Notes: a model not told the origin generated them from the letters alone. 5,850 bases of DNA from an uncultured Collinsella sp. (GCA_959599615.1 CAUGKA010000127.1:1-5850), one strand, 5' to 3'. Shown: positions 1 through 5,651, numbered from the stretch's first letter. Translations and numbers: made by a program.

Positions 1-1
1 T

Positions 2-283
2 TGGCAGGGCATGTCGCACGGTGGCTGGCATCTGCACGGACATATCCACAGCTGCGGCGGCGCGTACAACAAGTTCAACCTTCGGCAGGGACTGCTGCGC
101 TATGACGTGGGCGTGGACGCCAGCGGCTACGCTCCGGTGAGCTTGGAGGAGCTCAAGTCATGGTTTGCGCAGGTCGACGAGCCGGCGTGTTGCGTTAAGT
201 GGCCGTGGTGGGTCAACGCCACGGGCGATGAGCAGGTCGAGCACGATCTCGAAACCTATAAGAGGGAAGTGGTGATCCGATGA
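2..283 (+). CDS. Metallophosphoesterase, C-terminal part (5' end outside window)
   Basis: The reading frame is open from base 2 and ends with TGA at 281-283, so only the C-terminal ~93 residues are present. The visible part begins WQGMSHGGWHLHGHIHS. GHIH is the last metal-binding motif (GHxH) of calcineurin-like phosphoesterases, whose two histidines bind the dinuclear metal centre. It is followed by YDVGVDASGYAPVSLEEL, the closing signature of the COG4186-type phosphoesterase group (a VGVD..gy.PvsleEl pattern). Family members hydrolyse phosphomonoesters or diesters; the substrate cannot be read from this fragment. The ATG at base 11 lies inside the conserved motif block and is not a plausible start. 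The stop overlaps the next start (ATGA, 280-283), so the two phosphoesterases are probably translationally coupled. The N-terminal GDxHG, GDxxD and GNHE motifs should lie upstream of the window. Confidence 0.85.
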   Translation, partial: WQGMSHGGWHLHGHIHSCGGAYNKFNLRQGLLRYDVGVDASGYAPVSLEELKSWFAQVDEPACCVKWPWWVNATGDEQVEHDLETYKREVVIR

Positions 284-1005
284 CAGTCTATGTGACGGGC
301 GATATTCATGGCGGCCTCGACATGCAAAAGCTGCGCAATTGGGACCTTGGGGATAGCCTGACGAGCGACGACTATCTGATTATCGCGGGCGACTTTGGCT
401 TTCCCTGGGATTTCTCTGCCGAGGAATGTGCCGACATCGCTTGGCTGGAGTCGCGCCCCTATACCGTGCTGTTCGTCGACGGCAACCACGAGCGTTTCGA
501 TCACTGGGCGGAGCGTCCCATGGAGCTGTGGCACGGTGGGCTGACGCAGCGTCTGTCGGATACCTCCCCCATACGGCGCCTGACGCGCGGCGAGGTTTTT
601 GAGCTCGACGGCTCAACGATCTTTACCATGGGCGGCGCCACGAGCGTGGACAAAGAATACCGCATTCCCTATTCCAGCTGGTGGCCGCAGGAACTGCCGG
701 ACGAGCGCAACTTTGAGGAGGCGCGGGCAAAGCTCGACAGCGTGGGTTGGAAGGTCGACTACGTGGTCACCCACACCTGCTCTACGCGCATGCTTTCGCC
801 CACGCTTTATCCGGCACCCGGCTGGAATTACCCCGCCGTTGATCGGCTTACGGCATTTTTCGATGAGCTGGAAGACCGCTTGGATTACAAGTGCTGGTAT
901 TACGGGCATTTCCATCGGGATGCCAACCCGGCCGAGCGCCATACCGTGCTCTACGACTGCATCGTTCGCCTGGGCGGCGAGCTCCAGCCCTGGGACGTTG
1001 CGTAG
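280..1005 (+). CDS. Calcineurin-like metallophosphoesterase, 241 aa
   Basis: This is a complete metallophosphoesterase carrying all the expected metal-site motifs: GDIHG (D8, H10), GDFG (D38), GNHE (N69, H70), THTC (H165) and GHFH (H210, H212). The second motif is GDFG rather than GDxxD, which is usual in this subfamily. The central block GGATSVDKEYR followed by SWWPQELP (about 118-140) matches the pattern of a small cytoplasmic group common in Firmicutes, Actinobacteria and their phages. There is no signal peptide or membrane segment, so it should be cytoplasmic. The substrate is unknown; phosphodiester or nucleotide hydrolysis is possible from the fold alone. The ATG at 280 gives the GDIHG motif its normal place near the N terminus and overlaps the upstream stop by four bases. 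A modest Shine-Dalgarno (GAGGGA, 262-267) lies 12 bases upstream. Family assignment is secure; the biological role is not. Confidence 0.93.
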   Translation: MTVYVTGDIHGGLDMQKLRNWDLGDSLTSDDYLIIAGDFGFPWDFSAEECADIAWLESRPYTVLFVDGNHERFDHWAERPMELWHGGLTQRLSDTSPIRRLTRGEVFELDGSTIFTMGGATSVDKEYRIPYSSWWPQELPDERNFEEARAKLDSVGWKVDYVVTHTCSTRMLSPTLYPAPGWNYPAVDRLTAFFDELEDRLDYKCWYYGHFHRDANPAERHTVLYDCIVRLGGELQPWDVA

Positions 1006-1032
1006 GGGCAGGCATAGCGAGCTCTTCGTATG

Positions 1033-1097
1033 ATGCCTTGGGTAGAGTTACCCTACATTTTGGCAATAGTCATTATCTGTAGGGTAACTTAAGGCAT
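1033..1097. repeat. Imperfect inverted repeat in intergenic region
   Basis: A perfect 11-bp inverted repeat, agttaccctac (1046-1056) and gtagggtaact (1079-1089), is separated by 22 bases. An outer pair, atgcctt (1033-1039) and aaggcat (1091-1097), extends it. The left arm has six extra bases (gggtag) between the outer and inner parts, and the right arm has one. It lies between the phosphoesterase operon and the convergent toxin gene. There is no T-run on either side, so it is not a standard intrinsic terminator. It could be a regulator binding site, a small miniature-transposon-like insertion or an RNA stem. The two halves are visible directly; function is unknown. Confidence 0.7.
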
Positions 1098-1128
1098 ACT
1101 GGGAGCTGGAGGAGATGCTGCTGGCGGT

Positions 1129-1602
1129 CTAGAGTTTCAACGCCATTCGGTTGGTGCCGGGTAGGGCTGCAAAGCCGAAATGCGCATAGAACGCTGCCGC
1201 CTCATCATCTACTGGATCGACAACCAAAGCTCGCGCTCCCGCTAGGGCAGAAATTTTCAAGGCGTTTTCGATGGCATCTTTGAGCAACGATGCTCCCAGA
1301 CCAAGCCCCTTGAATTTCTCATCAACCCCCATCATTCCAAGCAACACTGCGGGAACTTGGGAGGGGGAGTTCCGAACGAACCATCCTCCGTCAACATTTT
1401 CGCGAGCTACGGAGTGCGTACATAGCGTATAGAACCCGGCGACTGCGCCGTCGTAATACGATGCGTATATAACCGCCGACCCTCTTCTTCGCGCCGAGGC
1501 TGATCTGTTTTTAGCCCATCCGTCTACAAGGGTATTACCGCAGTGGAAAGCCTCGATGCCTTGACCAACGGGGAGTTGAACGGGCTTGGTAAACGTGCTC
1601 AT
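1129..1602 (-). CDS. GNAT-family acetyltransferase toxin (TacT/AtaT-like), 157 aa
   Basis: This is the toxin of a GNAT/DUF1778 type II toxin-antitoxin module. Characterised relatives (TacT, AtaT, ItaT) use acetyl-CoA to acetylate the amino group of aminoacyl-tRNA and so block translation. Visible family signs are FHCGN near residue 20, AGFYTL (55-60), a beta4/motif A block LLGMMGVDEKFKGLGLG (87-103) that forms the acetyl-CoA pyrophosphate loop, and AAAFYAHFGF (135-144). Y139 corresponds to the conserved FY.rFGF tyrosine needed for activity in the family. Motif A has Lys where Arg or Gln is common. The frame continues to a TTG at 1608, but the ATG at 1602 is preferred because it overlaps the antitoxin stop as ATGA. 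The length is within the usual 150-175 residues. It appears intact. Which tRNA is targeted cannot be told from sequence. Confidence 0.9.
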   Translation of the reverse strand: MSTFTKPVQLPVGQGIEAFHCGNTLVDGWAKNRSASARRRGSAVIYASYYDGAVAGFYTLCTHSVARENVDGGWFVRNSPSQVPAVLLGMMGVDEKFKGLGLGASLLKDAIENALKISALAGARALVVDPVDDEAAAFYAHFGFAALPGTNRMALKL

Positions 1603-1865
1603 TCCCAAATCGCTTTACGGTCGAGCAACGCTTTTGCGGCTTGGGGCATGGGTGAGTCGAGCATTTCGCAAAATGCATCAAAACCATCAGGAGAAAGATA
1701 GGTTGTTGACGCCTCGGCGATGTCACGTGCGGAGCTCTCGTCAAGGTGAGCCGTGGCCCATTGGGTGAGAGTTTGCCCGCGCAAGGCCGCGGCGCGCTCG
1801 TAAGTAAGGCGTTGACGCTCGGTCAGCCTTAGATCCATACGGCGCTGTTTCTCAATCGTTGGCAT
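1599..1865 (-). CDS. DUF1778 (TacA-like) ribbon-helix-helix antitoxin, 88 aa
   Basis: This is the antitoxin partner of the downstream GNAT toxin. The N-terminal half (about residues 6-45: KQRRMDLRLTERQRLTYERA, then LRGQTLTQWATAHL) matches the DUF1778 ribbon-helix-helix pattern, with a beta strand containing alternating basic and hydrophobic residues followed by two helices. The C-terminal half (FDAFCEMLDSP...ALLDRK) is the segment that in relatives wraps round the toxin and neutralises it. It acts in the cytoplasm as toxin inhibitor and DNA-binding repressor of its own operon. The ATG at 1863-1865 is preceded by AAAGGAGGTT (1871-1880) at a 7-base spacing, which fixes the start. Antitoxin-first order, a strong RBS on the antitoxin and a 4-base overlap with the toxin are the classic arrangement for keeping antitoxin in excess. 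Confidence 0.9.
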   Translation of the reverse strand: MPTIEKQRRMDLRLTERQRLTYERAAALRGQTLTQWATAHLDESSARDIAEASTTYLSPDGFDAFCEMLDSPMPQAAKALLDRKAIWE

Positions 1866-1885
1866 GGTAAAACCTCCTTTGCATC

Positions 1886-1914
1886 ATTGTACGGAACTAT
1901 TCCGTACATAACAA
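1886..1914 (-). promoter_or_regulatory. Promoter of the toxin-antitoxin operon
   Basis: On the minus strand, TTGTTA (1914-1909) and TACAAT (1891-1886) are spaced by exactly 17 bases, a good sigma70-type pair. The -10 lies 20 bases upstream of the antitoxin ATG, leaving a short leader with the AAAGGAGGTT Shine-Dalgarno at 1880-1871. The spacer is filled by a palindrome (separate entry), so a bound repressor would block RNA polymerase. Confidence 0.7.
1888..1908. promoter_or_regulatory. Perfect palindromic operator, probable TacA-type autorepressor site
   Basis: The arms TGTACGGAA (1888-1896) and TTCCGTACA (1900-1908) are exact reverse complements around a 3-base centre (cta). The site fills the -35/-10 spacer and reaches into the -10 box. 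Ribbon-helix-helix antitoxins of the DUF1778 family bind such palindromes, often with the toxin, for conditional cooperativity. Binding by this particular antitoxin is inferred from position. Confidence 0.75.
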
Positions 1915-1936
1915 GATACAGAATTACGCACTCGTC

Positions 1937-1961
1937 GGGGGGGGTAGTGAAGGGGGCAGGG
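1937..1961 (+). other. G-tract cluster, possible G-quadruplex
   Basis: Eight consecutive G (1937-1944) are followed by GGGGG (1952-1956) and GGG (1959-1961) within 25 bases, just beyond the gluQ stop and before the TA promoter. The plus strand could form a G-quadruplex, with the eight-G run supplying two tracts. The homopolymer could also vary in length. No clear gluQ terminator hairpin is seen here, so read-through from gluQ into the TA operon is possible. Confidence 0.35.
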
Positions 1962-1968
1962 CGTTTGA

Positions 1969-2973
1969 CTACTCGGCCATTACGGTGATGTTCTCGCGGT
2001 GCGCGCGGATGACGTCCCAGCTAAAGTGCTCGACCAGCCGCTCGGCAGAGCGCGGCGTGGTGTCCGGCGCGATGCCCGTTTGCCCGGCGAGCCAGCCCAG
2101 CAGCGCTTCGGGCGTGCCAAAGCGGGCGCGGAGTTCGCCCAGGTCCAGATCGCGGTCTCGTTTGGAAAGGCGGCGGCCGTCCGGTGCCATGAGCAGCGGA
2201 ATATGTGCGTAGTGCGGCGTGGGCAGTCCCAACAGGTGCTGCAGATAGATCTGGCGCGGCGTGGACCCCAGCAGGTCGCATCCGCGCACGACCTCGGTGA
2301 CGCCCATGGCAGCGTCGTCGACCACCACGGCTAGCTGATAGGCAAACACGCCGTCGCTGCGGCGCACCAAAAAGTCGCCGCACTCGGTGGCGAGTGCTTC
2401 GCATTGGGCGCCGTACGTGCGATCCACAAATTCGATCACGTCGTCTGCGAGGTCGTCGACGGTGGGCACGCGCAGACGTGTGGCCGGGGCGCGCAGGGCG
2501 CTGCGGCGGGCCACCTCCTCGGCCGAAAGACTTCGGCAGGCGCCACGGTAGATGGGCGTGCCGTCGCTCGCGTGCGGTGCACTCGCGGCGTGGAGCTCGG
2601 CGCGTGTGCAAAAGCAGGGATAGGTGAGGCCGGCGTCTTTCAGCCGGCGCAAGGCGCTCTCGTACAGGTCTAGGCGGTCGTGCTGGTAGTAGGGGCCTTC
2701 GTCCCACTCCAGCCCCAGCCAGGCCAGGTCGTCAATCAATTGGGCGGCAAGTTCCGGGCGCTTGCAGCGATCGTCCAGGTCCTCAATGCGTAACACGATG
2801 CTGCCGCCCTGGCTGCGGGCCGAAAGCCATGCGCACAGGCAGCTGAACACGTTGCCCAGGTGCATACGGCCCGAGGGCGACGGGGCGAAGCGCCCCACGA
2901 CGGGCGCGGGAGCGGCCGGCGTCGTTGGCGCGTCGGCGGCGGTTGTTGCTATGTTGCGTGCGTTGATGTCCAT
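1969..2973 (-). CDS. gluQ: Glutamyl-Q tRNA(Asp) synthetase, 334 aa
   Basis: This is a truncated glutamyl-tRNA synthetase paralogue. Characterised members activate glutamate with ATP and attach it to queuosine at position 34 of tRNA(Asp), modifying the anticodon rather than charging the tRNA. Only the class I catalytic core is present: RFAPSPSGRMHLGN (28-41, the HIGH-type motif), RIEDLD (62-67), and RRLSKRD (267-273, the KMSKS-type loop). The anticodon-binding domain of GltX is missing. Zinc ligands follow the GluQ-RS pattern Cys-x-Cys...Tyr-x3-Cys (C120, C122, Y142, C146). At 334 residues it is slightly longer than the ~300 usual, owing to an Ala/Pro/Thr-rich N-terminal extension (9-24). The frame stays open to 3087, but the upstream residues look non-coding. 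The ATG at 2973 is chosen because a -10-like box sits just upstream. The cell should therefore have queuosine-modified tRNA(Asp). Confidence 0.92.
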   Translation of the reverse strand: MDINARNIATTAADAPTTPAAPAPVVGRFAPSPSGRMHLGNVFSCLCAWLSARSQGGSIVLRIEDLDDRCKRPELAAQLIDDLAWLGLEWDEGPYYQHDRLDLYESALRRLKDAGLTYPCFCTRAELHAASAPHASDGTPIYRGACRSLSAEEVARRSALRAPATRLRVPTVDDLADDVIEFVDRTYGAQCEALATECGDFLVRRSDGVFAYQLAVVVDDAAMGVTEVVRGCDLLGSTPRQIYLQHLLGLPTPHYAHIPLLMAPDGRRLSKRDRDLDLGELRARFGTPEALLGWLAGQTGIAPDTTPRSAERLVEHFSWDVIRAHRENITVMAE

Positions 2974-2980
2974 GCGGACG

Positions 2981-2986
2981 AGTATA
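2981..2986 (-). promoter_or_regulatory. -10 box of gluQ, leaderless transcript
   Basis: On the minus strand TATACT ends 7 bases before the gluQ ATG (2973), which puts the expected transcription start at or within a base or two of the start codon. No Shine-Dalgarno is present between them. Leaderless mRNAs are frequent in high-GC Gram-positives. No good -35 was found at 16-18 bases upstream, so the promoter is moderate in confidence. It also argues against the longer reading frame that begins at 3087. Confidence 0.5.
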
Positions 2987-3110
2987 GCGCGGGGCGTGGT
3001 GGGGGAGACGCTGCCGTGGCCTGCAAGTTGCTGAGGCCACACGTTGCGCGTGCCGGACCACCGGCTCGGCGCCTTAATCGTCGTCAATCAATCTAGCCCT
3101 CAAACGACAG

Positions 3111-3144
3111 AAACCCCGGCAGCTCTTCGCAACTGCCGGGGTTT
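3111..3144. terminator. Perfect 12-bp hairpin, terminator-like
   Basis: AAACCCCGGCAG (3111-3122) and CTGCCGGGGTTT (3133-3144) form a perfect GC-rich 12-bp stem with a 10-base loop. Because the stem ends in AAA/TTT, either strand would give a hairpin followed by a few U. The U-tracts are short and interrupted (GTTTCC on plus, GTTTCTG on minus). No gene ends nearby: gluQ begins at 2973 reading away, and the DUF2207 gene begins at 3483 reading away. It may be left from a lost gene, may insulate the two divergent units, or may be a structured RNA element. Confidence 0.6.
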
Positions 3145-3419
3145 CCGCGGAAAAGGGGGACATGATCCTCAAGCGGACGGCAAAGGGGCAAACCGTTTTC
3201 GCTCAACTGCTTTATGCCCCTCAACTGGCGGCTCAATCAGCGCATGCCGCGCCCACACAAAGCCGCTACACCTGTGATGGAGCTATGAAGTGGTATCTAT
3301 TGCCGGAGCGGGCTATGCCAAGGAGTGTCCCAGATTGCTGGCAGATAAGGAACGTCCCCAGGTGCCGGCGGCGGGCGTGACTTTTGTCCCGTTTTGACGC
3401 TCCGCTGACCTAGATGTTC
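3145..3419. other. Intergenic region without a recognisable gene; weak repeats
   Basis: Short open frames here (for example from 3162) have no family resemblance. Visible structure: a stem-loop with arms aggggca (3184-3190) and tgcccct (3215-3221), a direct repeat of ctcaactg at 3202-3209 and 3220-3227, and an imperfect tandem repeat in which 3320-3342 and 3347-3369 match at 16 of 23 positions, with the shared elements aagga, gtccc and tgc(t/c)ggc. This looks like decayed repeat-derived sequence rather than a gene. Confidence 0.4.
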
Positions 3420-3448
3420 GTCACATGAACTCGCAAACGTGGGACAAT
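3420..3448 (+). promoter_or_regulatory. Candidate promoter of the DUF2207 gene
   Basis: GTCACA (3420-3425, 4/6 to TTGACA) and GACAAT (3443-3448, 4/6 to TATAAT) are 17 bases apart. The start of transcription would fall near 3455, about 28 bases before the chosen ATG at 3483, with the AAGGA ribosome site (3471-3475) in between. Spacing is ideal but both boxes are imperfect. Confidence 0.4.
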
Positions 3449-3482
3449 GACGCTACTGGTACCACAGACAAAGGATGTGCCT

Positions 3483-5429
3483 ATGAACGCCCCCGTTGCC
3501 CAGCCCTGTCGGCAGCGCCGCCTGTTTGCGCGGTTCGCTTCCGTCTGCGCACTCGTCGCGCTTGCGTTGTTGCTGCTGCCTGCCGTCGCGCACGCCGACG
3601 GCTACTCCATGAGCCAAACCTATATCGGTGCCACGGTTGAGGCCGATGGCTCGCTGACCGTTGTCGAGGGACGCCAGTTCGATTTCGACGATGACATTAA
3701 CGGCGTGTATTGGGATATCAATACAGGCTCTAACCAGCAAGGCGGCTCGGTGGTCGTCAATGTGCTGAGCGTCGAGGAAGACGACACTGCGTTTAACAAG
3801 GTCGACAGCGCAAATAAAGGCGACGACGGCGTTTACACGGTGGAGCAGTCCGACGACGGCGTAAAGATTAAGGTGTTCAGCCCTCACGAGAGCGGCGACA
3901 GCGCAATCTACTACGTGAGTTATTCCATGACCGGTGCGGTTATGAACTGGGCCGATACCGCCGAGCTCTACTGGAAATTTGTGGGTGACGGCTGGTCTGC
4001 GGACTCCGATGACGTCGAGATGGAAGTCTACTTTGCAAATGCCGCTGCCGGGACGGCTGCCGTCAAGGGCGATAACTTCCGCGCATGGGGCCACGGCCCG
4101 CTGACGGGCGACGTGTCGCTCGATGCGGACGAGCCCATGGTCACCTATACCATTCCCTGCGTGCATGAGGGCGAATTCGCCGAGGCACGCATCGCCTTCC
4201 CCAGCGACTGGGTGCCGCAGCTTGCCGTCTCGGGCGAAAAGCGCATGTCGACGATTCTGAGCGAAGAGAAGGAATGGGCCGACGAGGCCAACGCTCGCCG
4301 CGCTCACGCTCGCATGATTGCCAATGCGCTTGCCGTGCTAAGTGTTGTCGCGGCGGTGGCCTTTACCGGCACAATCGTTGTGCTCAAGCTGCGCCGCCGC
4401 AAGCCCAAGCCGCTTTTCCAGGACGAATATTTCCGCGATGTGCCTTCGGCCGACCATCCCGCCGTGCTTTCGGCCCTCATGAGCTGGAACGAGGTGCCCG
4501 ATCAGGCATATATCGCCACGCTTATGAAGCTTACCGACGACCGCGTGATCAAGCTGGAAGAAGCGACCGAGACCAAGAAGAAGGGTCTGCTCCGTCGCGA
4601 AAAAGAGGAGCAGACGTATCGCATCACAGTGACCGACGAGGCCTGGAAGGCTGCCAAGAAGGACGGCATCGATCGCGATGTGCTCAAGGTCTTCTTCGCC
4701 GGCGTTAAGCCCGATAAAGACGGCGTCCGTTCACGCACGTTTAGCGAGCTGGAGGAGTATGCCAGCGAGCGTACTGAATCTGTTGGCAACAAGCTCGAGG
4801 ACTATCAAAGCACGGTTAAGGGCAAGCTGGAGACGCGCGAGCTTATCGCCTCGGACGGCACCATCGCCCTGGTTGCCGGCTTGGTTCTCGGCATCATCAT
4901 CGTCTTTGGCATTCTGGGCTCTCTGATCTATACCGACTTTGCGGACGCCAACGTCGGTGCCGCTATGATCTCGATCCCCGTCACGATCGTGGGCTTTGTC
5001 CTGAGCTGCACCTTCCGCCGCTACACGCCGGAGGGCGCCGAGGTGGCGGCTCGCTGCAAGGCGCTCAAGCATTGGCTCGAGGACTTTACGCGTCTGAAGG
5101 AGGCCGTCCCCAGCGACCTGATCTTGTGGAACAAACTGCTGGTGATGGGCGTTGCCCTGGGCGTTTCGAAAGAAGTGCTGCGACAGCTGGCCGAGGCCGT
5201 GCCTGCGGACCTGCGCAACAGCGACGATTTCTACGACAACTACCCCTGCTACTGGTGGTATTACCATCACTACGGCAACGAGTCCCCGCTCGATTCGTTC
5301 AACGATGTGTACCACGAGACCATCCGCGAGCTGGCTTCGAGTTCCGATAGTTCGAGCGGCGGCAGCGGCGGCGGCTTTTCCGGTGGCGGCGGTGGCGGCG
5401 TCGGCGGAGGCGGCGGCGGAACGTTCTAG
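3483..5429 (+). CDS. DUF2207 family predicted membrane protein, 648 aa
   Basis: The ATG at 3483 has AAGGA (3471-3475) 7 bases upstream and starts a clear signal peptide: RQRR (10-13), a hydrophobic core (19-35) and an AHA/D cleavage site after residue 38. The in-frame ATG at 3447 would put 12 polar residues ahead of it with no ribosome site. The mature protein begins with the DUF2207 ectodomain (about 39-250, YSMSQTYIGATVEADGSL..., then GVYWDIN). Next come TM1 (about 278-301), a basic stop RRRKPKP, and a cytoplasmic region (304-459) whose segment 324-358 (DHPAVLSALMSW...LMKLTDDRVIKLEE) resembles the helix-turn-helix-like part of this family. TM2 (about 460-485) and TM3 (about 491-511) follow. 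The final region has an aromatic patch (587-597, YPCYWWYYHHY) and a Ser/Gly tail (619-648) ending GGGGGGTF, typical of the family. Function is unknown; the family is often near LemA, but none is visible here. It appears monocistronic. Confidence 0.92.
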   Translation: MNAPVAQPCRQRRLFARFASVCALVALALLLLPAVAHADGYSMSQTYIGATVEADGSLTVVEGRQFDFDDDINGVYWDINTGSNQQGGSVVVNVLSVEEDDTAFNKVDSANKGDDGVYTVEQSDDGVKIKVFSPHESGDSAIYYVSYSMTGAVMNWADTAELYWKFVGDGWSADSDDVEMEVYFANAAAGTAAVKGDNFRAWGHGPLTGDVSLDADEPMVTYTIPCVHEGEFAEARIAFPSDWVPQLAVSGEKRMSTILSEEKEWADEANARRAHARMIANALAVLSVVAAVAFTGTIVVLKLRRRKPKPLFQDEYFRDVPSADHPAVLSALMSWNEVPDQAYIATLMKLTDDRVIKLEEATETKKKGLLRREKEEQTYRITVTDEAWKAAKKDGIDRDVLKVFFAGVKPDKDGVRSRTFSELEEYASERTESVGNKLEDYQSTVKGKLETRELIASDGTIALVAGLVLGIIIVFGILGSLIYTDFADANVGAAMISIPVTIVGFVLSCTFRRYTPEGAEVAARCKALKHWLEDFTRLKEAVPSDLILWNKLLVMGVALGVSKEVLRQLAEAVPADLRNSDDFYDNYPCYWWYYHHYGNESPLDSFNDVYHETIRELASSSDSSSGGSGGGFSGGGGGGVGGGGGGTF

Positions 5430-5448
5430 CGAGCGCTTGCTTTGGGGT

Positions 5449-5491
5449 GGATCTTTCTGGGCGGTTGCCAGGGAAGATTCATCCCATTTTT
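5449..5491 (+). terminator. Weak candidate terminator after the DUF2207 gene
   Basis: GATCTTTCTGG (5450-5460) can pair with CCAGGGAAGATT (5468-5479) round a 7-base loop, with one bulged G and two G-U pairs. A TTTTT run follows at 5487-5491, seven bases past the stem. It lies 20 bases after the DUF2207 stop. The bulge and the distance to the T-run make this uncertain; the hairpin at 5606-5646 is much stronger. Confidence 0.3.
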
Positions 5492-5542
5492 GTGCATCGA
5501 AACGGGTCAAACTTTCCGCTGAGGACCTTCGCACAAGGGGCA

Positions 5543-5574
5543 GTGGACAAAAAATACCAAATATGAGTACTGTT
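5543..5574 (+). repeat. 32-bp inverted-repeat arm, left copy
   Basis: This segment matches the reverse complement of 5741-5772 at 28 of 32 positions without gaps. The shared blocks are GTGG at the outer end, a CAAAA-rich middle, and the exact AAATATGAGTACTGTT at the inner end. The identity stops abruptly after GTT. The conserved block contains an ATG that opens a 13-codon frame. The other copy is listed separately. Confidence 0.8.
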
Positions 5575-5604
5575 GCTGCGTTGGTCACATATGTTTGCAC
5601 ATAA
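5563..5604 (+). CDS. Possible 13-aa small ORF (MSTVAALVTYVCT)
   Basis: An ATG within the conserved repeat opens a 13-codon frame that ends in TAA one base before the large terminator stem (5606). There is no Shine-Dalgarno; an A-rich stretch precedes the start. The reason to list it is that the opposite copy of the repeat also opens a small frame with the same first four residues, MSTV. Alternatively the ATG is an accident inside a DNA or RNA signal. Translation is unproven. Confidence 0.2.
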   Translation: MSTVAALVTYVCT

Positions 5605-5605
5605 T

Positions 5606-5651
5606 AATGGGCTCCTAATGAGAGTACTCCTCGTTAGGAGCCCATTTTATT
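5606..5651. terminator. Strong 17-bp bidirectional terminator-like hairpin
   Basis: The stem 5606-5622 pairs with 5630-5646 (17 bp including one T-G wobble), enclosing a 7-base loop AGTACTC. On the plus strand the stem ends in CATTTTATT, a reasonable U-tract. On the minus strand it is followed by ATTATTATG, which is weaker. It could end read-through from the DUF2207 gene and transcripts of the two flanking small ORFs, which converge on it. The palindrome GAGTACTC (5622-5629) sits at the tip and repeats the core of the flanking 32-bp arms. Confidence 0.85.

Noticed and set aside
1088..1132. Possible 3' remnant of a gene (LKAYWELEEMLLAV then stop) on the plus strand
   Set aside because: It looks protein-like but is only 14 codons after a stop at 1085-1087, overlaps the inverted repeat, and matches no family I can name.
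2021..2707. 228-codon minus-strand frame
   Set aside because: Arg/Pro-rich shifted frame of gluQ; the gluQ frame carries all synthetase motifs.
3145..3420. Structured RNA such as SRP RNA, 6S RNA or a tRNA
   Set aside because: No conserved SRP loop, tRNA arms or CCA end could be found on either strand.
3453..4307. Long open frame of 284 codons on the minus strand
   Set aside because: It is antisense to the DUF2207 gene, which has a signal peptide, family signature and ribosome site; an antisense shadow of GC-rich coding sequence.
4731..5600. 289-codon minus-strand frame
   Set aside because: Antisense to the DUF2207 gene; the Ala-rich part is the complement of the glycine-rich tail codons.
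5606..5651. Attenuator controlled by the 13-codon leader peptide
   Set aside because: No gene follows on the plus strand within the window for the terminator to regulate, and the peptide has no run of a regulatory amino acid.
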